Shown here piece by piece: positions 23,101 to 35,895 of a stretch of DNA of 64,000 nt. Source of the DNA: Paroedura picta (lineage: Eukaryota > Chordata > Lepidosauria > Squamata > Gekkonidae). Every line of letters starts with the position of its first letter. Position 1 is the first letter of the stretch. A program made the position numbers and the translations under genes. The notes under the pieces are model-generated. The model saw only the letters and a program-made list of their open reading frames with translations, ran no database searches and was not told the DNA's origin. Where the stretch lies: contig NC_135372.1 of assembly GCF_049243985.1 (NCBI RefSeq), forward strand, positions 100,839,318-100,903,317. The letters run 5' to 3'.

Positions 23101-26064
23101 TTTTTAGAGATGCTTTACAGAAAGGGAAATGATGCATGAACAGTTGCCAGTAACCCATCAATCAACCTCTTCACATAACTTCAGCTGATTAAAGACTAAC
23201 TTTGCTTACCCATGCAATCAGTTATGATTTTTTAAAAATTACTTTATGCTTGCATTTTAAAAATCATTATGTTTTAACGCAGTGGTCCCCAACCTTTTTA
23301 TCACTGGGGACCACTCAACGCCGGGGACCACTCACTGGGGACCACTCAACGCCTTTTACTGAGGCCCGGTGTGTGTGTGTGGGGGGGTAGTTTACTCCTC
23401 TACTCTCAACCACTGCCCTAACGCTCTCTGATCGCTATGGTAATGTTTAAACATCCCTTCAAAATAAGATACAGATACGCCACAACAGTGAAGTGTGTTG
23501 TAAAGGGCTGGGGGGGATGAAGTAAAGGGAAGGGGCGGGGAGAAGGCATCCTTCGGGGCCCACCTCCAATTAGTCGAAGGACCACATGTGGGCTGCGGCC
23601 CACAGGTTGGGGATCGCTATTTTAACTGAATATATGCTACCATGTTGGAGAACAGGATAAAGGAAGATAAAACCTTATTTGAGATTTAAATTAGGAATAC
23701 TGAACCAACTAAGGAGAGAACAAGATTGCACTTACCAGTAACTGTTGTTCATTGGCATGTTGTGTACAAGTACACACCGGCACTGTGCATGTGCAGGCTT
23801 GCCATGGATGACCATTTCTAGTTTTAAAGTTCCAAAATGGGGCATCCTGCCCCGAACAGTCATGCATGTGCAGGTTTTCCTGCCATACACAACATGTGCT
23901 CTGAGGGTGGGATGTCCCCTTTCTACCAAGCCGCAGCAAACTCTCATTATATAGACCCATTTGCAACCAAACAGTACACCAACCAGCCAAATTCTGCATT
24001 TATTATTATTGTTGTTGTTTTAATTAAGTGAGAGCTCACTGTGGGGTAGGACAGAAGGATTGTGTGTCTGCATACAAGACATCTATGAATAACAGTTACA
24101 GGTAGGCACAACCTTTATTTCATCTTCTGTCTTGCTGTGCAGCCTCACACTGAGACTCTAGCAAGGAGCTCACCTAAGGAGGTGAGTTGAGACTCTCACC
24201 CAAAGTCTGCAGCACCGCCTTCCCAAAATCTGCCTCTCTTCTAGCCTGGAAATCCAGCATATAATGTTTGATTCTTGTAATGGAAGGCAACAGAGGATTC
24301 CTGCACAACAGTAGAATCAGCCCTAACAGCCAGTGGGCAACTAACACCCGCTGACCTATAAGAGGCACAAACAGTAAATACCAGCCACCACGAAATCATC
24401 TGTGAAGATGCTTGTTTCTCTTTCCTAGGGCTCCAGTAACAAATAAAAAGTGAACTTGATTTCATGAAATGTTCAGTCATGTGCAAATAATAAAGGACTG
24501 CCCTTCAGATATACAGTGTGTACAGTGTCTTTTCTGCATTAGAAGAAGGTGTGAGGGAAAAGACTGGTAAAATAACCTCTTGGGCAGGATGGAACTTTGA
24601 CATCATCTTGGGGAGAAATTCCAAACTTGGGCAAAGGACCACTTATTTATTGAAAATCTTTAAAAATGGAGGATCGACCCTTAACACATCTAATTCACCT
24701 ACCCAACTAGCCAAGGTGACTGCTATCAAAAGTGACACCTTCATGCTGGGAAACAAAAAAGAGAGGCGTCTTGCAGGATTGAGCTGTCCCAAGCAGGGCC
24801 ACTTGAGGGAAGCCTCACTGCCTGAACATCTTAATCAAGTATCTGTCCTGGAGGGATTACTCATAGTTTGAATGGTGCAGGGGCTATACTTCTTCACAAA
24901 CTAACCACCAATCATAAAGATAAGGGAGGTTAATGAAACCCCGAGTCCATAAGAATGCTATCAGGCACAGTCCCGATGTGGGGCTGCACAGCAAGACAGA
25001 AAATGAACAAGCAGTTTCTAAACCTACATTCATCCGGGGATGGGAACTGTAGTGACTTGCTAGTAGCTGGCCCACAGGAACAAGACATAATACAAGATAC
25101 ATGAACAATCGTATTTTACGATGACTGTTGAAAATGTTCCCCCATTCTCCTTACAAAGAATAACAAAATTTCACAATTATAAATTCGATATCAAGCAATA
25201 ATATAAATGCAGAGTTCAAATTTAGAAGGTCTGAATCCTACTCATCTTCCCAATTATTTTACATCAGAAACACATAATTTTGCCCATTTCTAACTGCATT
25301 CATCCATCAGTCTATTCATAACCACTTGTGACCTGCAAGTTCTCATAATTTCTTTCCAATACAATGTTCTAGTTGCATCTGCTCCTTTCACTAAGTATTT
25401 TTATTCTAATCATTTTACCATCTAAATAAGATCTTATTAAACTCTTGTATAGCACTCATACCAGCTTCAGTGATGCCTCCATGCCTTCAAACAAAGATGG
25501 CCTGGAGACTGAAAGACCACAGCTAATTGTGAGTGCATGGTGCCCAAATTCTAACCTAGCACAAAGAGACTACGGTATCTTCTTTGCAGGGAGCAAGCAC
25601 AGGCGCTTTAACTTATGAGCTCCATAACACTCTCTGCATTGGTGTGTTTTGTAAGAGCATTAACATTTCCCTTGAATGAGATGTCTTTAAACTCTTTAAA
25701 AAGATTGATCATTTTTGTAAGTTGTCTCAGACTCTGTCCTGGCCCCTACCTGGTGGAATGAGCTCCCAAGTGAGCTGCGGGCCCTGCGGGAGCTGTCAGC
25801 GTTCCGCAGGGCCTGTAAAACGGAGCTCTTCCGCCAGGTCTATGGTTAAGGCTGGGATTGGCAAGGAAGAACATTGCCCCCCCCTGGTGGGGGGGTTGAA
25901 GTAGTCATCATCACCCTCCATCCCCCAATGCCCTTGTTCGGGTAGGGGAGAGTGATATTTTCCTCCGTGTTGAGTATTTTTATAGTCTTTTAACGGGGGT
26001 TTTAATGGGGGATTTTAAGACTATTGTTACCCGCCATGAGCCTGTAGGGAGTGGGGGGAAATAA

Positions 26065-26147
<83 letters not shown>

Positions 26148-29100
26148 GGCAGGGATAGGTTTTTAAATCATTTTAACTAGTTCCAACTTAAACATAAGTT
26201 TATTTAGCAAAGTGTTGTCCCCAATGCTATAGTCAATTTTCCATATTGATGAGAGAAGTATAACATGTTTTAAAATTCCATTTTAAAAGAGAGAAGTTTC
26301 CATATTAGCTTTCCTAGTCTCTCCCCTCTCAAACAGAACATAATTTTTGACTCCTTCCCAATTTAGATAGCTGTTTTCATACAATTTGTCCTAGATGTAT
26401 CTGGAGTCTAACAAAGAGATCTTTGTCACTGTTTTCACAAAAACCATCTGAGCAGTTCTATATTGGCTGACCTATATAACATAAATACAGACCTGATTAA
26501 AATAAACAAAACCAAGCCCAAAACCTCTTGTTTAAGGTTGCATTCAGTGCCACTGAGCAGACATATACTCGAGAACGAACAACCAGATCCTCTAGCAGTG
26601 ACAACATGACAATGATTCACACAGGAGAGAAATAACCCAAGGAATACTCATTTTGTATTACCTACAATACAGTAGCACATAGTCAGAGAACACTTGTGGA
26701 ACGAAAAAAGGCTGGATGGATCTACAATCAGTTAGCATAAGGAACTAACAGCACCAGAAATGTTTTAAGTTCCCCTCTACCCAACAATCTTCAACCCCAG
26801 GAAAGTTTGTTCCTGAAGTCACAGGACCTTGTATGGATTAATGGGTACAAGGGCTGGGAGACTGAAGGACTGCCTTCTTTCTATTATAGCCTATTACACA
26901 CGCCTAACTATAGCCTTCTATTATAGCCTCCTAACTTGCATGGCTATTAATCTGGGAAGGTCCTATACCCCAGGGAATAAACTTTTCTATGGTTGGAACA
27001 GACAGCGTGAAAGATCAGTGTCTGTTGCTTGCCAATGTCTGTGTCTGTTGCTTGTGTCTATTGCTTGCCAATAAAGCCTATAGGGGAGGACATAAAGACC
27101 TCTTTCTGCCAGCATAGTGGCATTTATGGCATAGTGGCAGAGAAAGAAGCAATTTTGCCTTATCACCTCTCACATTAGCTCTTTGCACTTCATACTCTTT
27201 CAGAGGTTACCTGCCTACCTCCTAGAGCAGCAAGGAGCAGTTAGGAACTCCTGTTCTTTAAGCATTGCTGCACTACATTATTCAAGATCTAATCCTCGTT
27301 CCCAATCTACTTGGTTTTATAAGGCCAACTGAGCCGATCTGATTACCCTGGTCATCTCCAGGGGTCCTTCTTCGGGTGCCCTCAGTATCTGAAGCAAGAT
27401 GGGCAGCTATCCAAGAAATGGCCTTTACAGTTCCAGCATCAAAATTAGGGAATCCCTCCCTAAGGAAATTATGGCTGTTCCTCCCTCAAGTACTGCCAGC
27501 AGATGAAGGCACCTGTTTCAACTGGTGTTTTCAAAGTGATCCCCCTTCCTGTTCATGTGTTTTAATTGGCTCATGTACTGTAATATGTATAACTAAAAGC
27601 CTGCTTTAAAAGTTGTTCACCACCTTGGGGAGCCTAAATTAGGTGGAAAAGTGGCAAAAGATTATCTAAATAAATACTAAACAAAGATAAAATGCCAGCT
27701 GTATAAAAGACCCTCCATGATGCCATTAAGAAGTATTTTCTCCTCCCTCCAACCCCCACCCTTGAAGCTGTTTTGCACTTTTTTTTGGGGGGGGGAAACC
27801 TCTCTGAAGCAGAATAGGAGAGCAGAACTAATTGACAAGCCAGTGTTCAATTAATTCTGGGTTGTCATAATGCTCTGGGAACTAATCTAAACTTTGTTTT
27901 ACATTACAAACATTTAAATCATGAAACTCCAAGTTCATGCCAGGACAAACATATACAGTCATTGAACTGAAAACTGGGCTGAAGAAAAGCAATGGGAAAT
28001 TGAGGAAATCTATCAAGGAGGGGAGGAGTTAAGCACTATTCTTCCACTCAAGCCTTTTTTACAGTATGTTGTTCCCTCCAAGCCTTGATTTTACACTGAA
28101 GGTGTTAAAGGCAAGAGTGAAGCAAAAGAACATAATTTTGTCTTTCCAAGTATTTAGGAATGCAATACACACTGCCATCTTCTCAGGGCTCTTCTTGAGT
28201 TTTACGTAGAATGTCTTCTGCCACAATCACAATCTACAATACAATATAACAATGTTTCATAAATCTAACCAAGAACATATAAGACTGTCAGTACCTGCAG
28301 TAAAGTGTGATTCAGTGTCACCTCGAGTTCCGCAATCTGGTGTGCCAGATCCAAATTGTCTCCATGGATTTCTAAGTCCTCCTCAGGTATTGTCTCCCAT
28401 CTACCTTGGTGAGCGACCAAATTATGAACCAGTTCATACTGTCCTGGTAAAGCCAAACTAATCCGTGTTTGTCTTCCATATCTGAAGTGAATTCGACGTC
28501 TTTTACAGTTCTCCTCACTGCTAACTTTGTTGGTGGGAAGCAGTCTTTCTCCCAAAAGCATATTCAGCAACTGGCATTTGGCATTACAGTTCTGGCCAAA
28601 GATTAAAAGGCATGGGCGACAATTTACTGTCAATTGAAGGTACTCCTCCTCATTTTGGGGAAAGGAAATTGAGTTCAGTTGCCCTAGAAAGGAAGGCAAA
28701 AAGATCTTATTAGCAATTGCAAGTGTTTTAGAGTTATACATCACATTTGCCATCCAAGGATTCTACAGCTCTATATTAGATTTTGTCCCTAAAGGAAATT
28801 CTTGTGCCAGAGTTGAGAACTTACAAACCAGGTGAGTGCCACATAGAAGGCTAGTCAAACAAGTTCATCCTCTTCTTGAGAAAAAAAATGACAACATAGA
28901 AGATGTGGGGGAGGAAAAGAAAAGAGACTAGCTGTAGTTCTAACAATAGAATATTCACTGCTGTTACCATCACCTTTCCAAGCAAGAAAATATAGCTGTT
29001 ACATTAAAGCAGCTTTTCTCAACCTTTTTACCATTGAGGAACACCTGGAATATTTTCCAGGCTTCAAGAAACCCCAGAAGTGATGTCAGCAGGCCACACC

Positions 29101-32100
29101 TTCCTACTACATATCATATGTCACAAGGAGAGACATCACCAGGGCACTCCCACAGCACTGGAAGTGACAGCACTGAAAAGTCGTCAGATGATTAGTGAAC
29201 AGAATCATACCGGCACTCGGGGCTGGCTACCAGTTTGCTCTCCTTCAGCAAGACTGGCTGCAAAACAGGCCAGGAGGGCAGGCTTATGTTGCTCCATCAC
29301 CTCCTCTCCCTCAACACCAGAAACAGGCTAAAGTAGGCCTATGCCACTCCATCACACACACACCATAGATAAGTACTCTGGATGACACCACCCAGCTCTA
29401 CCTCTTATTTAAGGAACAGCCAGTAACTGGAATTCTAGTCTTGGCCTCCTACCTGGATACAATGGTGGAATAGCTATGTTAGAGTTGGTTGAAGCTAAAA
29501 CCATCTAAAACATATGGCTGGGGAAGCCTGGACTACTAGGGTGGCCACTGATCCTTGATGGGGTCCATCTTCCTACAGTTGACTTGGCTTTAGAAGCTCC
29601 AAATAATCCAGAATGCAGCTGCCAGATTTCTCAAAGAAGTTGGTCAGTGCATATAACACCTATCCTATGGCAGCTGCACTGGCTCACAAACAGCTTCCAG
29701 TGCCAATTCAAAGTATTGGTACTTGCTTTTAAAGCCCTAAAGAACCTCGGACCCTCATACCACTGGGATTTGGGATCCCTCTCCCAGCATGATCCTCCCC
29801 ATTTTCTCTAATCTTCATAATGGAATTTACTGAAGGTCCTTGGACCATAAACTGCCCACCTTGAGTAAGCAAGGGCCTTCTCAGTAGTGGACCTCATCTG
29901 GTGGAACCAACTGCTCAAAGAGGTGTGTGCCTAGCAAGACCTCCTTAGGTTGGCAGGGTATATAAGCCCACTCTTTTTCAGGATGCCTTTGGGTGATTGC
30001 GATCCACCAGGCAGTTGATATACTTCAGCTGTGTCTTCCCCATCCACACATTCTATCCTGCTTGACTGTGGGTAGATTTTAAATGGGAAAAGATTCTTAA
30101 CCATTTTATATTTTGAAAATTATGTATTGTACCTTTGTATTGTTTTTATTGATGTATTTTGAGTGCTGTTAGATGCCCTAAGTCATGCCTGGAGACAAGT
30201 GGTATATAAATGTAATAGGCAGAGAAACTTTAAAAGAAATAATTGCATTACACACAGAAAACAGGACTCCATGTTTTATTCCTCTGTTCTAACTCAGAAC
30301 ATTTTAAATATTCTTAACTCCCAAACTGCTTCACAATTATATTTTGCTCTGCACTCCACACTCATGCTAGCAGCTATGTTTGCTACAGAACCTGAAAATC
30401 AGCATTTTAAACAAAGATAAAATAAGGTGCAGACTAATAGAGTTACAAGCCCACAGCAACTTCAACTAGTATGGTTTACTTCTAAGCAGCTCATGCCTAA
30501 GGCACAGGCAGAACATTTAATTATACTATAACTTTAATGGGTTATGATCAATATTATTTGTTGTCAGCATATTAGTAATATTAGTATTAGTAAAAGCACT
30601 AGATAATAAAGTCAGTCAACCCTTGAACCTATTAACTTCACATATATCCTGCCTTTCTCCCCAATGAAGACCCAAAGCAGTTTACATAATTCTCTCCTCC
30701 ATTTTATCCTCAACAACCCTGTGAGGAAAGTTAGGTTGAGAGGTTATGTCTGGCCCAAGGTCACCCAGCAAGCTTCCATGGAAGAGTAAGGATTAAAGCC
30801 CATGTCTCCCACATCTTAGACTGACAATCTATCCACTACACCAAGCTGGTTCTCAATAACTGGCTCTAATAACTTTTGGCCACCTAGAAAACAAACAAGT
30901 CATCTTTGCTGTAACAAGTGATCTAATTGGTCTGAACAGTACTCTTATACTACAAGTATATTTTCTTGAGATTCATGTATAAAGCCATAACAGACATTAA
31001 ACATACAGTTCATCGTCAATAATGCTCATGACTATTCTAATGAAACCCACTATTTTTATTATGCATCTGATACATTGCCAGCAAGGCCTTAAAATCAACA
31101 GAACAAAACCACAGAGAAATCTTCAGTCAAAATGTTTGAAAGATCAAGATAAGCAAGACATATTTATTTGCTTTGACACTGATAATTTTAGCAGGCTGAA
31201 TGGCTATGAAGTTAGCAAAAAGCTCGTCTCAACAAAGTAGTCTGGAAAAGGACTTCTGCTGACAGTTAAACCCTACAAGAGTTTTTATGTCAAAAAGACT
31301 TAACAGGAGGAAGCATTCTGCATCACTTGAAAACAGCCATGTGATCAGCCCTTCAAAAGAATCCAAACACATGGCTCCCAATTATGCTGTCCCCGAGAGG
31401 AAACAAGCTAATTGATCTAAAAATAAAAGCAAAAGCATTACAGCGTTCTCTGTTGAAACAAATAAAAACTATTCGTAGAATATCTGGTGTGAGAAATTCT
31501 GGAGATGCAGTAGTCTTTTATATCTGGTTTCTTCAAAGCAGTTATGAAAATATTTGTTATAAATTCTTTGGTGTAGTGGTTAAGAGCAGCGGCTTTTAAT
31601 CTGGCGAGCTGGGTATAATTCCCCACACCTCCATATGCAGCCAGATGGCTGATCTTGGGGCTCATCACAGTCCTGATAGTGCTGTTCTCACAAAGCAGTC
31701 CTGTCAGAGCTCTCTCAGCCCCACCTACCACACAGGGTAGTGAAAAGCAGGGATAAAAACCAACCTTCTTCTTCAGTATAGACAGACACATTCAAGGTTT
31801 CAGTTCTGTCCATATTTTAAAAAAATAGGTTCTATTATAGGATCACATTGCTCTGTACAGTTAAAACACAGAAAAAGAGGACACAAGCTGAAAGTGAACA
31901 AGATCATGATAGTACATTCTAAACAGAGATTAAGGTTCCCTGAATAAAGAATTATTCCTAACAAAGTCTGCAAGTTGTATATTAACTCTTGAGTCTTCCC
32001 ACAGATATACTACTAATGAACACAAAGTCTACTCAAATAAAATAAGCTGGCTAAAACAGGATGGAAGAGACTACTTCTTGATTCTCTGGTACAAGCAAGT

Positions 32101-35100
32101 CCCAATTGTTACGCAAAGGACTATAAACCAAGCATGTATATTTGGCATTAGTGGCTTATCAGGTTAGTATTCACAAGCTTTTCCAGGGAAAATGTAGTTT
32201 CTTTAGCATGACCAACCTATTTCTGCACATGAAATGATCTTCACCCTTCAATTTATATTTTAGACTTTTATCTTATCTTAAAAGTATATAAAGGGAAAAC
32301 AACCAAAATATGCTCTGCTCCAACAGAGCAACTTTACAGATTCCTTTACTAATTAACCAATACATCCATTAAGAATCAACATGGCCAGCACTGATTTACG
32401 TAAGCCCAGCCACAAATATGCAGGGAATGTGAATGCATCTCAGTGCTTCACAAATCTAGCAATATAGACCTAAGCAAGACAGATATACTCAAACTCTTTA
32501 TGAAAGAAGTGTAACTAGACTTTGGAATGCCAACTTTTAAGGGAAAGACTTTTTAAAACAGGAAGCTGGAGATATCAGTTCATGAAAAACACTGGGTCTT
32601 AGAAAAACTTTATACTATTATTATTATTTCGATTTATTTCCTACCACTCCCAAATGGCTCGTGGCGGGTTACAGTGTCTTAAAACCCCATTAAAACTCCC
32701 ATAAAAAGATTTAAAAACCATCACAACATGGCGGCGCAATAAGATCCCCTTCCTACCCCCCTTCCTAAAAGGGGGGGGGCGGAGGCTTTGATATCAGGTT
32801 CTCAGATCAATCCAGCAGCTGTATTGGTTGTCGGTTGAATTCCAGATCAAATTCAAGGTGTTGGCTTTAACCTTTAAGCCCTTGCGCAATTTGGGCCTTG
32901 TGTATCTAAGGGGCAACCTATCCCAATATGCCCCCGGACAAACTCTAAGATCTATAAATGTGAATATGCTGGTGGTCCCCGACTCTAAGGAAGTGTGACT
33001 AGCCTCAACTAAGGCCAGGGTCTCTTCATTCTTGGCCCCAGGTGGAATATACTGCCAGCATAAATGCAGGCTGTAACAGAACTATCAAATTTCCCCTGGG
33101 CTTGTAAAACGGTGCTGTTCTGGCAGGCATACAGCTGAGGCCTGGATGCACAAATGAATTGCATGTCTATCCCCCACGAACACTCCCCACACCCCATATA
33201 TACTGAGATGAAGCACTGGCATGGAGTTTTTAATACTATTTTATTATTATAGCTCTTATATTCTGATTTTAACACTTTTGCAAAAAAATATATATTGTAC
33301 ACTGCCCTGAGCCTGGGTGGTTGATAAGCCAAATAAATAAATAATGGTCCATCCTAAAGTATCACAGTATTCATGAATATAACTACTGAATATAAAAGGA
33401 AACTTTTACTTGTGTTGCATGAAGTAAAAATATATTCTAGTCATTCCATGTTAAAGTGTGGTCCATGTTAAAGTATACTCCATACAATAGCTACTCACAG
33501 CTGTTGCTTCACTCTTCACTGCCATAGCATCTTCTAGCATAAGCACTCCTTTATTTTATGCACTAAGAGTCATAATAATTTAATTTGACTAGCATCAAAA
33601 CCCATTATAAAAAAATGGGCTTTGAAAGGGGCAGAAGGGGGAAGGCCCCCCCCGGCTGGCAACTATGTTGGCGCGGTGACAACAGGTGAAGGGGTAGCCG
33701 CGGGCGGAGGAGGCAGAGGCGATGGGGGACGGGCAGGCCATACCGGGCAGCTACTGCTGGTGGCAGTCGGCTGGGCGTGAGTTGGGGGTAGTGGGCAGCC
33801 TTTGGTAGAGTGGGCTGCTGGCCTGGGACCCATGCACGGTGGCGTTTTTTGGCAGCGGCGAAGGTTCCGGCGGAGCAGCCAGTGCTGGGCTCTGCTGCGT
33901 CTGTCGAGTCCGAGGCGCCGCGTCTGATGCCGGAGCCAAGCTGGTGCTGTGGCCTGACAGCGATGTGCCGCCGAGGTGGGCTGGCTGGTGGAGGCAGGCA
34001 CTCCAAGAGCTGGCCCAATCCGGACCAATCCTGCTGGAGTGGAAGACCTGGCTGGGCAGGGGGTGGTGGTGTCCGGGACACCACCCAGACAGCGCTAGCC
34101 AGATGGCTGTTTCAACTTTATATAAGAGAACTATGGTAAGGATAAGCCACCTTTTTAAACAATCACAATTTTTAGTTTTTAAACATTAACAAACTCACAT
34201 TCCAGCCCCCATATACATCAGCTTTGCTACTGATTTTTAAAAGAAAAATCAACATAGTTAATGTATTCTCATGTCAGTCTTGAGTAAAGATGATTAGCAG
34301 TAAGGCCAGCATTTGAAAATACACATTTCAGTGTCGTGGTTTAGTGTGGTGGCCTCAAAACTGGATAACTGGGTTTGATTCCCCACTCCTCCCCATGCAG
34401 CCAGCTGGGTGACCTTGGGCCAGTCACGGTTCTCTCAGCATTCTCTCAGACCTGCATACCTTACAGGGTGTCTGTTGTGGAGAGAGGAAAAGGAGACTGT
34501 AAGCTGCTTTGAGACTCTTTCGGGTACAAAAAACCCCAGCTCTTCTTCACATTCCACAGGCAGGCTCTGGTAACTCTTTGCCAGTTTTCCACACCTTAGA
34601 AACATTTAACTTTTACATCAATCTATAAACAAATGTTCACAGTTTAAATATTTAATGTTTTACATCCCTAGCATTAAACTATGCCAAGACTGACACCCCC
34701 AGCATCACACAGAAAGGTTAAGTACATATACCAGATTTGTACAATTTGTTGACTTCAGCAGAAGTTGTACTCCAGCCTTAGAACTACTCAGCAGGCCACT
34801 ACCTGCAACTATCCCTGAGATAACAGATAAGGTGCTAAGAAGAGTTTTGTGTTTCACATTAGTTACAAAGCCTGAACTGTTCAGATCTGGAAGGCTATAA
34901 ATTAATAAAGCCCCACAAAGAGACTGCAAAACTGACAGTGAGTTGCACTTTAGGGGATCAGTATTGTGAAGTTTTGTTCCAAGAGCTTAAGGCATTTAAA
35001 ACTGTAAACTGTGATCAGAATTAAAGAATGTCAATCTACAATACTCAAATATGGTGTTCTTCCTATGAGAACCCACAGTTAATCAGAAGGCTGGTCCCTT

Positions 35101-35846
35101 CCTAGCCAAGCCACCATTACACCAGTCAAATTCTGTTTCTATACCACAAAATTCTATAGTAAGCACATCCATGTAAAACTTTAAAGCTTGCATGAACGTT
35201 CAACTAGCAGAAATAGCAAGTTAGATAAGTATTACGCTTGATTACTACTAGCGGTGAATTCAAGCATGCTGGATTAGCTTGGATGTCCAGAGTTTAACCA
35301 ACAAGGAAGGAATCTGCTAATACTAGAGACTGACCAGGGATATTGGTGATTACATTCTCCTGAAGCATCCCCTCACTAGTTCAAGAGGATTGATTTAGGT
35401 CAAGAAATTTTTATTTAGTTTTCTTACATATTCATTGCTCTGTGTATAACTCACATGTAGCAAGCTTTATCATCTATATCCATTTTACCCAGTCCTCAGA
35501 TTTTGACACTGTGTTGCCTAGAATTTATCTTGCCTTGATGTGCAGCTTATAGGGCAGTTAAGTGAGTCATGAATTTTTGGTTATCATCTAGATTTTAGAC
35601 AATTGATATTTGCATTACACAGACTCAAAGCAGCCTTAGTAAACATTTGAAACAATGAAGAGCAAGAAAATTTGCTATTTTCTCAAAGCTAGCACTAATT
35701 CCTAAAAGAAAAGCCATCCTTCATATTTAAAATTTGGATGTTTCTTATCCCTTTAGTACATCAAACTGGGCTTTCAAAATAAAACAAGCTGATGGCTAGC
35801 CAATGTCAAAAAACATCCAGATTGGACTTTTAGTACACATACATAT

Positions 35847-35895
<49 letters not shown>

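Larger units (their letters stand above)
16023..28294 (-). other. DSTYK: DSTYK intron 2 (12.3 kb)
   Basis: Holds a degraded antisense SINE (16560-16766), the fold-back family (18768), a GC-rich inverted duplication (about 19050-20090), a TIR miniature element (20320-20975), a CR1 piece (21010-21640), two hAT elements (22808, 23280), a repeat with inverted segments (23737-25010), an L2 3' end with (TAA)n (25715-26147) and an L2-like tail (27370-27690). 16770-18760 and 26150-27010 look unique. Confidence 0.93.

Noticed and set aside
26829-27100. Solo LTR-like segment ending in aataaagcc
   Set aside because: It has an AATAAA and nearby short tandem repeats, but I see no matching inverted TG...CA ends, no second copy and no target duplication. 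Not enough to call a retroviral fossil.
33605-34189. Overlapping 109-159 residue frames
   Set aside because: They lie in the GC-rich body of the Helitron-like element on both strands; no helicase or Rep motif.
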